Translations under genes and position numbers: made by a program | Source: Hymenobacter sp. DG01 | GTDB taxonomy: Bacteria; Bacteroidota; Bacteroidia; Cytophagales; Hymenobacteraceae | Assembly: GCF_006352025.1 (NCBI RefSeq) | Contig: NZ_CP040936.1 | Span: 1,302,001 to 1,366,000, forward strand | DNA length: 64,000 nt | Direction: 5' to 3' | The notes under the pieces: generated by a model | What the model was told of the DNA's origin: nothing | The model's database searches: none | The model's input: the letters and a program-made list of their open reading frames with translations, nothing else | Shown here: one piece after another, positions 43,392 through 51,647 of the stretch | Layout of the letters: each line of letters starts with the position of its first letter | How positions within the stretch are numbered: position 1 is the stretch's first letter

Positions 43392-44156
43392 ATGAAACGA
43401 CTCCTGTTATTTATATTGTTTGGTGGGGCCAGCCTTGGGTTGGCCCCTACCGTTTCGGCGCAGGTAACCGACACCACGCGCAACGTAAAGCCTCAGCTGA
43501 ACACGGCGCCGCCTGGCTCGGCTCCGGCCCGTACACCGGCGCCCGTGTACCAGCCTACCCCCACGCCGCCTACTGAACCGGCCCAGCCCGGGGTACCGGC
43601 CTCCAACGCCCCTTACGACCCCAACCGCCCCTCTGGCCTCGACCTGCCGCAGCGGCCGGGGGTAGCGGCTCCCGAGCCGCCTATGCGCCGGTACTTCCTG
43701 TACAGCAACTTTGGCTTGGGCTTTAGCAGCTTGTATGGCCTCAACCAGTTTAGCGCCAGCCTTGCCCCAGCCATCGGGTACCGCATTTCCAAGAAGTTTG
43801 CGGTTGGCCCGGGCATTTCCTACGCCTATAACAGCTTATCGGGTCGGGGTTTTGAAAGCATCAAAACCAACAGCTTGGGGCTGAAAGGATTTGCCCAGCT
43901 GATGGTGTTTAACCAGTTCTTCCTGCACGGGGAGTACGAGGTAACCAAAGCCGAGGTGGTGTTTCAGGACCAGTACGGCCAGCTGCGTAAAGGCAAGCTG
44001 ACAGTGAAGACGCCCCTGGCCGGAGCCGGCTACCGCCAGCAGATCAGCGACCGGGCCGCCGCCGACATTGTGGTACTCTACAATTTCAACGACGGCATCA
44101 ACGACATCTACGGCCAGCCCGTTATTCGCTTCAGCTTTCTGTTCGATCTGAAATAA
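43392..44156 (+). CDS. Outer-membrane beta-barrel protein with Pro-rich linker
   Basis: 254 residues: signal peptide to about 24 (SLGLAPTVSAQ), a Pro/Thr-rich linker (about 25-95, with PTPTPPTEPAQP), then alternating beta strands ending FSFLFDLK, typical of small eight-strand barrels. GIGYRxxx-like LAPAIGYRISKKFAVGPGISY marks the porin-like fold. It follows the ABC-F gene by 18 nt, so co-transcription is likely, though no functional link is evident. Confidence 0.78.
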   Translation: MKRLLLFILFGGASLGLAPTVSAQVTDTTRNVKPQLNTAPPGSAPARTPAPVYQPTPTPPTEPAQPGVPASNAPYDPNRPSGLDLPQRPGVAAPEPPMRRYFLYSNFGLGFSSLYGLNQFSASLAPAIGYRISKKFAVGPGISYAYNSLSGRGFESIKTNSLGLKGFAQLMVFNQFFLHGEYEVTKAEVVFQDQYGQLRKGKLTVKTPLAGAGYRQQISDRAAADIVVLYNFNDGINDIYGQPVIRFSFLFDLK

Positions 44157-44177
44157 AACCTACGACGGGTAGCACAC

Positions 44178-44209
44178 AAAAAAGCCTGACTCAAATGAGC
44201 CAGGCTTTT
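44178..44209 (+). terminator. Terminator after the barrel gene
   Basis: Stem aaaagcctg / caggctttt plus inner ctc/gag pairs, four Us. Confidence 0.85.
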
Positions 44210-44260
44210 CGCGTTTTTCGGACTAAAGAATTCCACTACCAAGTGGAATGAGGTAGCTGG

Positions 44261-44431
44261 TTACACTACTCGCCCACCGCGAATAACACGCAGCAGAATG
44301 GCGATGATAGCAATAACGAGCAGTACGTGAATCAGGCCGTTGCCTTGAATGCCGCCACCGAGTACTCCAAAGAAACCCAGGGCCCAAATGATGATCAGAA
44401 TGACGGCGATGATATACAGCAGATTACCCAT
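44261..44431 (-). CDS. Lmo0937-family small membrane protein
   Basis: 56 residues: MGNLLYIIAVILIIIWALGF, a Gly-rich turn (GVLGGGIQGNG), then a second helix (IHVLLVIAIIAILLRVI). Matches the Lmo0937/DUF5670-type stress-linked small membrane proteins. ATG at 44431; upstream in-frame codons run through a hairpin and are not protein-like. Confidence 0.85.
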   Translation of the reverse strand: MGNLLYIIAVILIIIWALGFFGVLGGGIQGNGLIHVLLVIAIIAILLRVIRGGRVV

Positions 44432-44703
44432 GATGGAGAGGAGAGAGTAGGTGAAAAAAGGGAGAGAACTAAGGCCGGCTACCCGTCTGGAATAGGGAGA
44501 ACAGGATGGGTAGCCGATCTGCGGTTTTGTACGCGCCAACTCCAGCAAAAGGTTTATCCTATATTCATATTTTTTTTCGCAACAGGATATTTCAACGGCA
44601 AAAACCCTATTTAAGCCTCAAAAACAGTATTTATTAAATCAATAAAATATGTATAGGCATACACAAATTTATGAGCTATGCACTGCCTGGGCTGGGTTTG
44701 GTG
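44432..44703. other. Intergenic stretch between divergent genes
   Basis: Contains an inverted pair ggctaccc / gggtagcc (about 44478-44516), which would form a hairpin in the leader of the Lmo0937-family gene, and an AT-rich block (about 44560-44680). No gene is visible. Confidence 0.45.
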
Positions 44704-44711
44704 TAGCTTTG
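44704..44711 (+). promoter_or_regulatory. Promoter -7 box for the hydroxyacyl-CoA dehydrogenase gene
   Basis: TAGCTTTG, exact TAnnTTTG, 65 nt upstream of ATG at 44776. No clear -33 TTG. Confidence 0.5.
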
Positions 44712-44775
44712 CAGCAGTCCTTTCGCGGCTACCATCCCTGTTTTTTCAGTTCCTCCCACCCACTCTTATTTCTCC

Positions 44776-45666
44776 ATGCTTAACGTCGCCGTTATTGGCT
44801 CGGGCACCATGGGCAATGGCATTGCCCACGTGTTTGCCCAGCACGGATTTCCCGTCGCCCTCATCGACATCAACCAGCCGGCCCTGGACAAAGGCCTGGC
44901 CACCATCGGCAAAAACCTGGACCGCCAGGTAGCCAAAGGCGCCCTCACCGACGCCGACAAAACCGCTACCCTGGGTCGCCTCACTACCTATACCAGCATA
45001 GCAGAAGGCGTGAAAAACGCGGGCCTGGTGGTAGAAGCCGCCACCGAAAACGTGGAGCTGAAGCTGAACATCTTCCGCGAGCTAGACCAGCACGCCCCCG
45101 CCGAGGCCATTCTGGCTTCGAATACGTCCTCGATTTCCATTACCCGGATTGCGGCCGTTACCAAGCGCCCGGCCCAGGTCATTGGCATGCACTTCATGAA
45201 CCCGGTGCCGGTAATGAAGCTGGTGGAGGTTATCCGGGGCTACGCCACTTCCGACGAGGTAACCCAGCGCATCATGGACCTGTCGCGGGAGCTGGGCAAA
45301 ACGCCCACCGAGGTAAACGACTACCCCGGCTTCGTGGCCAACCGCATCCTGATGCCCATGATCAACGAGGCCATTTACAGCCTTTATGAGGGCGTGGCCG
45401 GCGTAGAAGAAATTGACACGGTGATGAAGCTGGGCATGGCCCACCCCATGGGCCCTCTCCAACTGGCCGACTTTATCGGGCTGGATGTGTGTCTGGCTAT
45501 TCTGCGAGTATTGCACGAAGGCCTGGGCAACCAGAAATACGCCCCCTGCCCCCTGCTGGTAAACATGGTAACGGCTGGCCGCCTGGGTGTGAAATCGGGC
45601 GAAGGGTTCTACTCCTGGACCCACGGCACCAAGGATCTGGTGCTGGCCGAGCGGTTCCGGAAGTAA
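44776..45666 (+). CDS. 3-hydroxyacyl/3-hydroxybutyryl-CoA dehydrogenase
   Basis: 296-residue NAD(H)-dependent dehydrogenase of fatty-acid or butyrate metabolism. Rossmann motif GSGTMGNGIAHVFA at the start; SNTSSISITRIA and GMHFMNPVPVMKLVEVI (catalytic His in HFMNP) follow; NDYPGFVANRILMPMINEA is the family dimerisation-domain entry. Length fits PaaH/Hbd enzymes. Stands alone, so the pathway is not clear. Confidence 0.93.
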   Translation: MLNVAVIGSGTMGNGIAHVFAQHGFPVALIDINQPALDKGLATIGKNLDRQVAKGALTDADKTATLGRLTTYTSIAEGVKNAGLVVEAATENVELKLNIFRELDQHAPAEAILASNTSSISITRIAAVTKRPAQVIGMHFMNPVPVMKLVEVIRGYATSDEVTQRIMDLSRELGKTPTEVNDYPGFVANRILMPMINEAIYSLYEGVAGVEEIDTVMKLGMAHPMGPLQLADFIGLDVCLAILRVLHEGLGNQKYAPCPLLVNMVTAGRLGVKSGEGFYSWTHGTKDLVLAERFRK

Positions 45667-45689
45667 TTTCCTACCCCTGCTTTGAAGTT

Positions 45690-45735
45690 AAACCGGCCCT
45701 TTTGCCTTCCCGGCAGAGGGGCCGGTTTGTTTTTA
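45690..45735 (+). terminator. Terminator after the dehydrogenase gene
   Basis: Stem aaaccggccc / gggccggttt followed by a U-rich tail. Confidence 0.85.
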
Positions 45736-45790
45736 TGGCAGCTCAACGGTATTCGCTAAACTTTTCGGCCCTCAAAATCCTTTTACCCGT

Positions 45791-46438
45791 ATGATACGAG
45801 CTGTATTAACCGCTTTGCTGTGGATGGGCCTGCTGACGGCCGCCACCGCACAACGAGCAACCCCTAAGCCATCAACTACGAAACCCCCACGAATGGAACA
45901 GGCAACTTTTGGAGCCGGCTGCTTCTGGTGCGTCGAGGCTGTTTTTCAGGACCTCAACGGCGTCGAGAAAGTAGTATCGGGCTACAGCGGCGGACGCATC
46001 GCCAACCCTACTTATAAAGAGGTATGCAGCGGCCTGACGGGTCACGCCGAGGTGGCCCAGATTACCTACGACCCCAGCAAAATCAGCTTCGCGGAGCTGC
46101 TGGAAGTGTTCTGGAAAACCCACGACCCCACGACCCTCAACCGCCAGGGCGCCGATGTGGGTACCCAGTACCGCTCGGCCATCTTCTACCACAACGATGA
46201 GCAGCGCCGCCTGGCGGAGGAGTACAAGAAGAAGCTCAATGCGGCCCACGCCTTTCCTAACCCCGTGGTAACTGAAATTGTACCCTTGCAGAAGTTCTAT
46301 GTGGCCGAGAACTACCACCAGAACTACTACAACCAGAACGGCCAGCAGCCCTACTGCCAGTTTGTGGTGAAGCCCAAAGTAGATAAGGTACGGCAGGTAT
46401 TTGCCGACAAGCTTAAGCCGGAAGCCAAAGTGCACTAA
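45791..46438 (+). CDS. msrA: Peptide methionine sulfoxide reductase A, exported
   Basis: 215 residues: a signal peptide (about 1-21, ending ATAQ), then MsrA with GAGCFWC (nucleophile C44), SGYSGGRIANPTYKEVCSG, GHAEVAQITYDP and YHQNYY. Reduces methionine-S-sulfoxide in envelope proteins. The cysteine C47 beside the nucleophile and C58-region ('EVCSG') give possible resolving residues. ATG at 45791. Confidence 0.93.
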   Translation: MIRAVLTALLWMGLLTAATAQRATPKPSTTKPPRMEQATFGAGCFWCVEAVFQDLNGVEKVVSGYSGGRIANPTYKEVCSGLTGHAEVAQITYDPSKISFAELLEVFWKTHDPTTLNRQGADVGTQYRSAIFYHNDEQRRLAEEYKKKLNAAHAFPNPVVTEIVPLQKFYVAENYHQNYYNQNGQQPYCQFVVKPKVDKVRQVFADKLKPEAKVH

Positions 46439-46452
46439 GCCGCAGCTACTAC

Positions 46453-46491
46453 AAAAAAGCCCGTCCTGACAGTGTCAGGACGGGCTTTTTT
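46453..46491. terminator. Bidirectional terminator between convergent genes
   Basis: 18-bp perfect stem aaaaaagcccgtcctgac / gtcaggacgggctttttt with a 3-nt loop. Confidence 0.95.
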
Positions 46492-46536
46492 GTGTTCATT
46501 CTCGCCTGAGCGCGCAATAATACGCTCAAGTGAGCC

Positions 46537-47343
46537 TTACTGCTGCTCAATCAAATCAATCTGGAAGGGGCCATGCTCGCGGCCGAGGGCGTAGAACATT
46601 GCTACCTGGTTCATCAGGGTGCGAGCGTACAAATCGAGGCCGCGGGTTTCCAGAATCTGGTTGTTTTTCACGATAATGAAGCTGACCAACTCGCCGGGGT
46701 AGGCCCCATCCTCGCCTACGGGCGGAATTGCCTCGAAGGGGGAGTGCGACTTGACGGGAATAAAGCCGGTTTTGGGCAGCTCCATGAGGGTTTTCTCGCC
46801 GTAGGGAATAAAGCCCTTCAGGTGCGAGTAGCGGTAGTTGGGGTTCCAGACCCAGCTGCCATTAAAGATGTAGTACTCATCGGTGCCCAGGCGCAGAAAC
46901 TCCCGCAACGACACATTGACGGCAATGCGCCAGTTGGTACGCTCCTCCAGCGTCTGGGTGATGATGGCCAGGCGCGTGGGGTCGGTTACGTCGGTGAGGG
47001 GCTGGGTCAGGCGTGCCTGCACTACCAGCTCGCAGCCGGCGTACAGGTTCAGCAGCTGCTGGCGCCAGGCGTTCTGGGCTCCCAGCTGGTAAGCATCAGC
47101 CCGGCTGAACTCGAAGAAGTTGTGGGTGTAGGGCCCGGCAATGGCTACCCCGTCGCGGCCGTTGGGTTCGGCCCACTCCACCAAGAAGCAAGGGCGCGTA
47201 CGGCCATCAACCCAGGGCAGCTCCCGGTTAAAGGCCACACGGGTTTGCACCTGCTCGGGGCTGATGCCTAATTCCTGGGCTACGTAGTCGCGCACTTCGT
47301 CGCGGGCCTGGGCCGCAGACACTACTGATTTTAGGGTACTCAT
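46537..47343 (-). CDS. Conserved-looking protein of unknown family
   Basis: 268 residues, no signal peptide or membrane helix. It opens with a helical segment (ARDEVRDYVAQELGISPEQV), then alternates strands and helices: RPCFLVEWAEPNGRDGVAIAGPYTHNFFEF, CELVVQARLTQPLTDV, SWVWNPNYRYSHLKGFIPYGEK, LVSFIIVKNNQILETRGLDLYART. I do not recognise the family. ATG at 47343 is preferred to a start 13 codons earlier. It stands alone between a shared terminator and dapD. Confidence 0.7.
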   Translation of the reverse strand: MSTLKSVVSAAQARDEVRDYVAQELGISPEQVQTRVAFNRELPWVDGRTRPCFLVEWAEPNGRDGVAIAGPYTHNFFEFSRADAYQLGAQNAWRQQLLNLYAGCELVVQARLTQPLTDVTDPTRLAIITQTLEERTNWRIAVNVSLREFLRLGTDEYYIFNGSWVWNPNYRYSHLKGFIPYGEKTLMELPKTGFIPVKSHSPFEAIPPVGEDGAYPGELVSFIIVKNNQILETRGLDLYARTLMNQVAMFYALGREHGPFQIDLIEQQ

Positions 47344-47418
47344 CAAGAAGGAAAATCGGGGGAATTCAGGTGAGTAGCTCACTCACCGCAGCGCAATATC
47401 TTGTATCTGACCGTGGAA

Positions 47419-47455
47419 AAAAAGAACCCCGGCACAAAGGCGCAGGGTTCTTTTT
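47419..47455 (-). terminator. Terminator of dapD
   Basis: 11-bp perfect stem aaaaagaaccc / gggttcttttt, U-rich on the minus strand. Confidence 0.85.
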
Positions 47456-47502
47456 CGGGTTTCGGGCCCGTTACGCCGTGGCAACCGGGCCGGCCGGCAG
47501 AT

Positions 47503-48327
47503 TTACACGGCTACGTTATGCTCGCGCAGGGCGTCGTTGAGCGAGGTTTTCAGGTCGGTGCTGGGCTTGCGCTGTCCAATGATAAGGGCGCAGGGCACAT
47601 GGTACTCGCCGGCCGGGAACTGCTTGGGCAACGAACCCGGAATAACTACTGAGCGGGCCGGCACATAGCCGCGGTACTCCTTGGGCTCCGAGCCGGTGAC
47701 ATCGATAATGCGGGTGCTGCCGGTAATGGTCACACCCGCCCCGATAACGGCCTCTTTGCCCACAAAGCAGCCTTCTACCAGAATGCTGCGTGAGCCCACG
47801 AAGGCGCCATCTTCTACAATAACGGGGGCAGCCTGTACGGGCTCCAGTACCCCGCCAATGCCTACCCCCCCACTCAGGTGCACACCGGCCCCAATCTGGG
47901 CACAGGAGCCCACGGTGGCCCAGGTGTCCACCATGGTACCCTCGCCTACCCAGGCGCCGATGTTTACGTAGCTAGGCATCATAATTACGCCGGGAGCCAG
48001 GTAGGCGCCGTAGCGGGCTACGGCCGGGGGCACTACGCGTACGCCCTGCTGCTCGTAGTTGGTTTTCAGCCGCATTTTGTCGCGGAACTCAAAGGGGCCT
48101 ACCTCAATGGTTTCCATCTGGCGGATGGGGAAGTACAGGATAACCGCCTTCTTCACCCAGTCGTTTACCTGCCAGTCGGCGCCTTCAGTAGCCCCGGGCT
48201 GGGCTACGCGCAGGCGGCCTTTATCAAGCTCTTCAATTACGTGCTGGATGGCCTCCGTGGTGGCGGCTTGCTGCAACAGGCTCCGGTCGGTCCAGGCAGC
48301 CTCAATCAGGGTTTGGAGTTCAGACAT
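47503..48327 (-). CDS. dapD: Tetrahydrodipicolinate N-succinyltransferase
   Basis: 274-residue left-handed-beta-helix enzyme of the succinylase branch of lysine/diaminopimelate synthesis. The hexapeptide repeat region begins YLAPGVIMMPSYVNIGAWVGEGTMVDTWATVGSCAQIGAGVHLSGGVGIGGVLEP, as in DapD. Uses succinyl-CoA; cytoplasmic trimer. ATG at 48327. Confidence 0.95.
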   Translation of the reverse strand: MSELQTLIEAAWTDRSLLQQAATTEAIQHVIEELDKGRLRVAQPGATEGADWQVNDWVKKAVILYFPIRQMETIEVGPFEFRDKMRLKTNYEQQGVRVVPPAVARYGAYLAPGVIMMPSYVNIGAWVGEGTMVDTWATVGSCAQIGAGVHLSGGVGIGGVLEPVQAAPVIVEDGAFVGSRSILVEGCFVGKEAVIGAGVTITGSTRIIDVTGSEPKEYRGYVPARSVVIPGSLPKQFPAGEYHVPCALIIGQRKPSTDLKTSLNDALREHNVAV

Positions 48328-48330
48328 GAA

Positions 48331-48440
48331 ATATGAGTTGTCGGTTGTCAGTCAGTTGCCGGTTGAAAGTGGCCAGCTTCCTGCCGGAAAGGCCTACCCT
48401 CTCAACACCTGACAACCGGTAACTCCCAACCGGCAACTGA
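48331..48440. repeat. Intergenic palindrome of the word agttgccggttg
   Basis: Four copies of a 12-mer occur: agttgtcggttg (about 48336) and agttgccggttg (about 48354) forward, and caaccggtaact (about 48414) and caaccggcaact (about 48427) in reverse. cagttgccggttg (48353-48365) and caaccggcaactg (48427-48439) are an exact 13-bp inverted pair. It fills the divergent gap between dapD and the glycosyltransferase. Confidence 0.7.
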
Positions 48441-48472
48441 TGCCGTGCAAACTTACCATCTTCGCGGGCAAT

Positions 48473-49627
48473 ATGCCGCCTTCCCTGACCATTTTACTGG
48501 CCTCCGTGCTTAAGCCCCTCGACGATACCCGCATGCTGGGCAAGTTTGGGCGCACGCTGGCCCAACGGCCGGGGGCAGCGGTGCACGTAGCGGGCCGCCT
48601 GGCGCCTGCCCCCCCCGCCCTGCCCGACAACCTGCACACCCACGCTCTGCTTGCGGGTAGTCGCCTGAGCCTGGCCCGGCTACGGGCGCAGCGGAGCTAC
48701 TGGCAGCTGCTACGCCGCCTGCAGCCCCAGGTGGTGGTAGTGCACGCCCCCGAGCTGCTTCCCCTTACGGTACTGTGGCAGTTGCTGGGCCCGGGCCGGC
48801 GCTTTGTGTACGACGTGCGCGAAAACTACGCCCTCAACATTCGCACCCAGCAGGTGTATCCGGCCTGGGCTCGGGCCTTGCTGGCGGGGTTGGTCCGTGG
48901 CCTGGAAGCCTTAGCTGCGCGCCGGGCCTGGGCCCTACTGTTGGCCGAACGCAGCTACGCCCAGGAGTTGCCCTTTGCTACCCCCGCCAAGACGCTGATT
49001 GTTGAAAACAAATACCAGCCCTATGCCGCCGAGGTGACCTCTACGGCTTTTCCACGCAGGCTCCCTACCCCCGCCGAACCGCTGAACCTGCTTTACTCCG
49101 GCACTATCTCGGAGCTGAACGGGGTATGGGAGGCCATCCGTTTTACCCAGCACCTGCGCGCAGCCTGGCCCCTGGCCCACCTTACGATCATAGGGGCCTG
49201 CCAGCAGCCGGGGCTACTGCCGAAACTGCAGGCGGCTGTTGCGGCAGCCGGTGGAAAGGTAACGCTAAGGGGCGGCGCGGAATTAGTGCCCCACGCGGAG
49301 GTAGTGGCCGAAATCCGGCGGAGCCACCTGGGGCTGCTGCCCTACCGTCCGCACCCGAGCACGGCCCGGTGCGTGCCCACCAAGCTGTTCGAATACCTGG
49401 CGCACGGGTTGCCAATGGTAGTGCCGCCCAACCCACTTTGGCAGGGGGTAGTACAGCAGCACGGGGCCGGGCTGGTGCTAGATTTTCAGCAGCCCGTGTA
49501 TCCGGCGGCGACCGAACTGGCGGCGGCGCTGGTCCGGCCAGACTACTATGCTGCCGGCGTTCCGGCGGAGGCTTTCTGGGATTCCGAAGCCGAAAAGTTG
49601 CACCACCTCATGGATTCTATCCGGTAA
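48473..49627 (+). CDS. Glycosyltransferase (GT-B fold, family 4-like)
   Basis: 384 residues. PSLTILLASVLKPLDDTRMLGKFGRTLA begins the fold; VVVVHAPELLPLTVLWQLLG, LIVENKYQPY, LYSGTISELNGVWEAIRFTQHL and LGLLPYRPHPSTARCVPTKLFEYLAHGLPMVVPP (C-terminal nucleotide-sugar site with the E of KLFEYLAHG) follow. Cytoplasmic; sugar and acceptor unknown. The start at 48473 (MPPSLT) was preferred to 48440 because the first 11 codons look like promoter/leader sequence. Confidence 0.82.
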   Translation: MPPSLTILLASVLKPLDDTRMLGKFGRTLAQRPGAAVHVAGRLAPAPPALPDNLHTHALLAGSRLSLARLRAQRSYWQLLRRLQPQVVVVHAPELLPLTVLWQLLGPGRRFVYDVRENYALNIRTQQVYPAWARALLAGLVRGLEALAARRAWALLLAERSYAQELPFATPAKTLIVENKYQPYAAEVTSTAFPRRLPTPAEPLNLLYSGTISELNGVWEAIRFTQHLRAAWPLAHLTIIGACQQPGLLPKLQAAVAAAGGKVTLRGGAELVPHAEVVAEIRRSHLGLLPYRPHPSTARCVPTKLFEYLAHGLPMVVPPNPLWQGVVQQHGAGLVLDFQQPVYPAATELAAALVRPDYYAAGVPAEAFWDSEAEKLHHLMDSIR

Positions 49628-49724
49628 CTGCCGACCTTTGCGGGCCGTTTACGGGGCAGCGCCGAATTTTTCTACCTTCGGCTTGGTTTTCCTGTTCCAA
49701 CTGCCCCGCAAATTCCCCCCTTTG

Positions 49725-50738
49725 ATGAACAACACCCTACGAATGTCTGAAATTGCCGGTGTGGGCCACTACGTGCCCGACCGGGTAGTAACCAACGCCG
49801 ACCTCACTACCCTGATGGAAACCACTGACGAGTGGATTCAGGAGCGCACCGGCATCCGGGAACGGCGCTGGTTTGAGGAAGGCAAGGACACGACGGCCAA
49901 CATGGGCGCCAACGCGGCCCGCAAAGCCCTCGAAATGGCCGGCCTCACCCCCGACGACGTGCAGCTGATTGTGTTTGCTACGTTGTCGCCGGACTACTTC
50001 TTTCCTGGCTCCGGCGTGCTGCTGCAGCGCGAGCTGGGCATTCAGGCTCCCATTCCGGCCTTCGACGTGCGCAACCAGTGCTCGGGCTTCGTGTACGCGC
50101 TTTCGATGGCCGACCAGTTCATCAAGACGGGCATGTACGACACCGTACTGGTAGTCGGCTCTGAGATTCACTCCTCCGGGCTCGATATCAGTACCCGAGG
50201 CCGGGCAGTATCGGTTATTTTCGGCGACGGCGCCGGCGCGGTGGTGCTGCGCCCCAGCACCCGCGAGGGGCACGGCATCCTGAGCACGCACCTGCACTCC
50301 CAGGGCGAACATGCTGAGGAGTTGATCGTGAAAGAGCCCGGCTCGAACCGTAACAACCGGGTAGAGTACGTGGTAGCCAACGAGTTGGACATGTACCCCT
50401 ACATGAACGGCCAGAATGTGTTCAAGCACGCGGTGGTCCGCTTCCCGCAGGTAATCAAGGAGGCCCTGGACCAGAACGGCTACCAGCCCCAGGACCTCAA
50501 CATGCTGATTCCCCACCAGGCCAACCTGCGCATCACCCAGTACGTGCAGCAGAAAATGGGCCTTTCGGACGATAAAATCTTCAGCAACATCCAGCGCTAC
50601 GGCAATACTACCGCCGCCTCCGTGCCCATGGCCCTGAGCGAGGCCGTGCAGGAGGGCCGCATCCAGCGCGGCGACCTGGTGTGCCTGGCCGCGTTCGGCT
50701 CGGGCTTCACCTGGGCCTCGGCCCTAATTAAGTGGTAG
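49725..50738 (+). CDS. fabH: 3-oxoacyl-ACP synthase III family protein
   Basis: 337-residue condensing enzyme that starts fatty-acid synthesis by joining an acyl-CoA to malonyl-ACP. Catalytic triad: C119 in RNQCSG, His in IPHQANLRI, Asn in YGNTTAAS. ATG at 49725 (MNNTLRMSEIAGVGHYVP); a second possible start is 49743. KAS III family members also include OleA-like enzymes; the strong triad and length support FabH-type chemistry without proving substrate. Confidence 0.88.
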   Translation: MNNTLRMSEIAGVGHYVPDRVVTNADLTTLMETTDEWIQERTGIRERRWFEEGKDTTANMGANAARKALEMAGLTPDDVQLIVFATLSPDYFFPGSGVLLQRELGIQAPIPAFDVRNQCSGFVYALSMADQFIKTGMYDTVLVVGSEIHSSGLDISTRGRAVSVIFGDGAGAVVLRPSTREGHGILSTHLHSQGEHAEELIVKEPGSNRNNRVEYVVANELDMYPYMNGQNVFKHAVVRFPQVIKEALDQNGYQPQDLNMLIPHQANLRITQYVQQKMGLSDDKIFSNIQRYGNTTAASVPMALSEAVQEGRIQRGDLVCLAAFGSGFTWASALIKW

Positions 50739-50747
50739 CGAAAGGTC

Positions 50748-50846
50748 AATTAAAAATTGAGAAGTAAGAATGAATAATGGCCGTTTCGCGACCCTCACGC
50801 AGGTTGTGAGCGGCCGTTATTCATTCTTACTTCTCAATTTTTAATT
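50748..50846. repeat. 36-bp near-perfect inverted repeat
   Basis: Arms 50748-50783 and 50811-50846 match as inverted repeats with a single mismatch over 36 bp, with a 27-nt spacer. They start with the word aattaaaaattgag and end in a GC-rich ggccg. The terminal word is shared with 10641-10734. It could fold as a long RNA hairpin or a cruciform between fabH and dtxR. Confidence 0.85.
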
Positions 50847-50860
50847 TTTAACTCAACCCA

Positions 50861-51520
50861 ATGCCCAGCTACACCGAGGAAAACTACTTAAAAGCCATAT
50901 ATAAGCTGGCCGAAGCCACTCCCGGGACCGAGGTAAGCACTAACAGCGTGGCCGAGGCCCTGCAAACACGGGCTGCCTCGGTTACGGATATGTTGCGTCG
51001 CCTCGGCGAGAAAGGCCTGTTGCACTACACCCGGTACCGAGGCGTAACGCTCACGGCGGAAGGCCGCCGCCTGGCCCTGCTTACCATTCGGAAGCACCGC
51101 CTCTGGGAAGTGTTTCTGGTGCAGCAGCTAGGCTTCAGCTGGGACGAGGTGCACGACGTGGCCGAGCAGATGGAGCACATCGATTCCGACCTACTTATTC
51201 AGCGCCTCGATGAGTTTCTGGGCTACCCCCAGCTGGACCCTCACGGCGACCCTATCCCGACGGCCGAGGGAGTGCTGCACCGGCCCCAGCACCGGCTGGT
51301 AGCCGACCTCCGCCCCGGCGACCAAGGCATTGTAGTAGCCGTCAAGAATACCTCCGTGCCCTTCCTGCAATATCTGGATAAAGTCGGCCTGAACCTGGGC
51401 ACGCACATTGAAGTATTGGATAAGATTTTATTCGATAACTCATTTGAAATCAGAATCAACAAGACCAGAGAGCATCTGATTTCTGCCGAAGTCAGCCGCA
51501 ACCTTTTCGTGACGGGCTAA
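50861..51520 (+). CDS. DtxR/MntR-family metal-dependent regulator
   Basis: 219 residues. N-terminal winged helix-turn-helix (TEENYLKAIYKLAEATPGTEVSTNSVAEALQTRAASVTDMLRRLGEKGLLHYTRYRGVTLT), metal-binding dimerisation domain (RKHRLWEVFLVQQLGFSWDEVHDVAEQMEHIDSDLL) and C-terminal SH3/FeoA-like domain. DtxR-length with the SH3 domain. Likely represses manganese or iron uptake genes; none are in this window, so its targets are elsewhere. Confidence 0.9.
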   Translation: MPSYTEENYLKAIYKLAEATPGTEVSTNSVAEALQTRAASVTDMLRRLGEKGLLHYTRYRGVTLTAEGRRLALLTIRKHRLWEVFLVQQLGFSWDEVHDVAEQMEHIDSDLLIQRLDEFLGYPQLDPHGDPIPTAEGVLHRPQHRLVADLRPGDQGIVVAVKNTSVPFLQYLDKVGLNLGTHIEVLDKILFDNSFEIRINKTREHLISAEVSRNLFVTG

Positions 51521-51613
51521 AGCCATCCGTAAGCAGGCAACGGGTGTGGATTGGGTTTACGGGGCAGCTCGGCAGGAGCTTGCCCACGCTACTTTTTCCC
51601 GCGGCCGAACCCC

Positions 51614-51621
51614 TACCTTTG
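51614..51621 (+). promoter_or_regulatory. Promoter -7 box for mnmE
   Basis: TACCTTTG, exact TAnnTTTG, 26 nt before the GTG at 51648. It excludes the longer reading from 51546. Confidence 0.6.
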
Positions 51622-51647
51622 CGGCCAACACTATCTTCTTCGCCACT

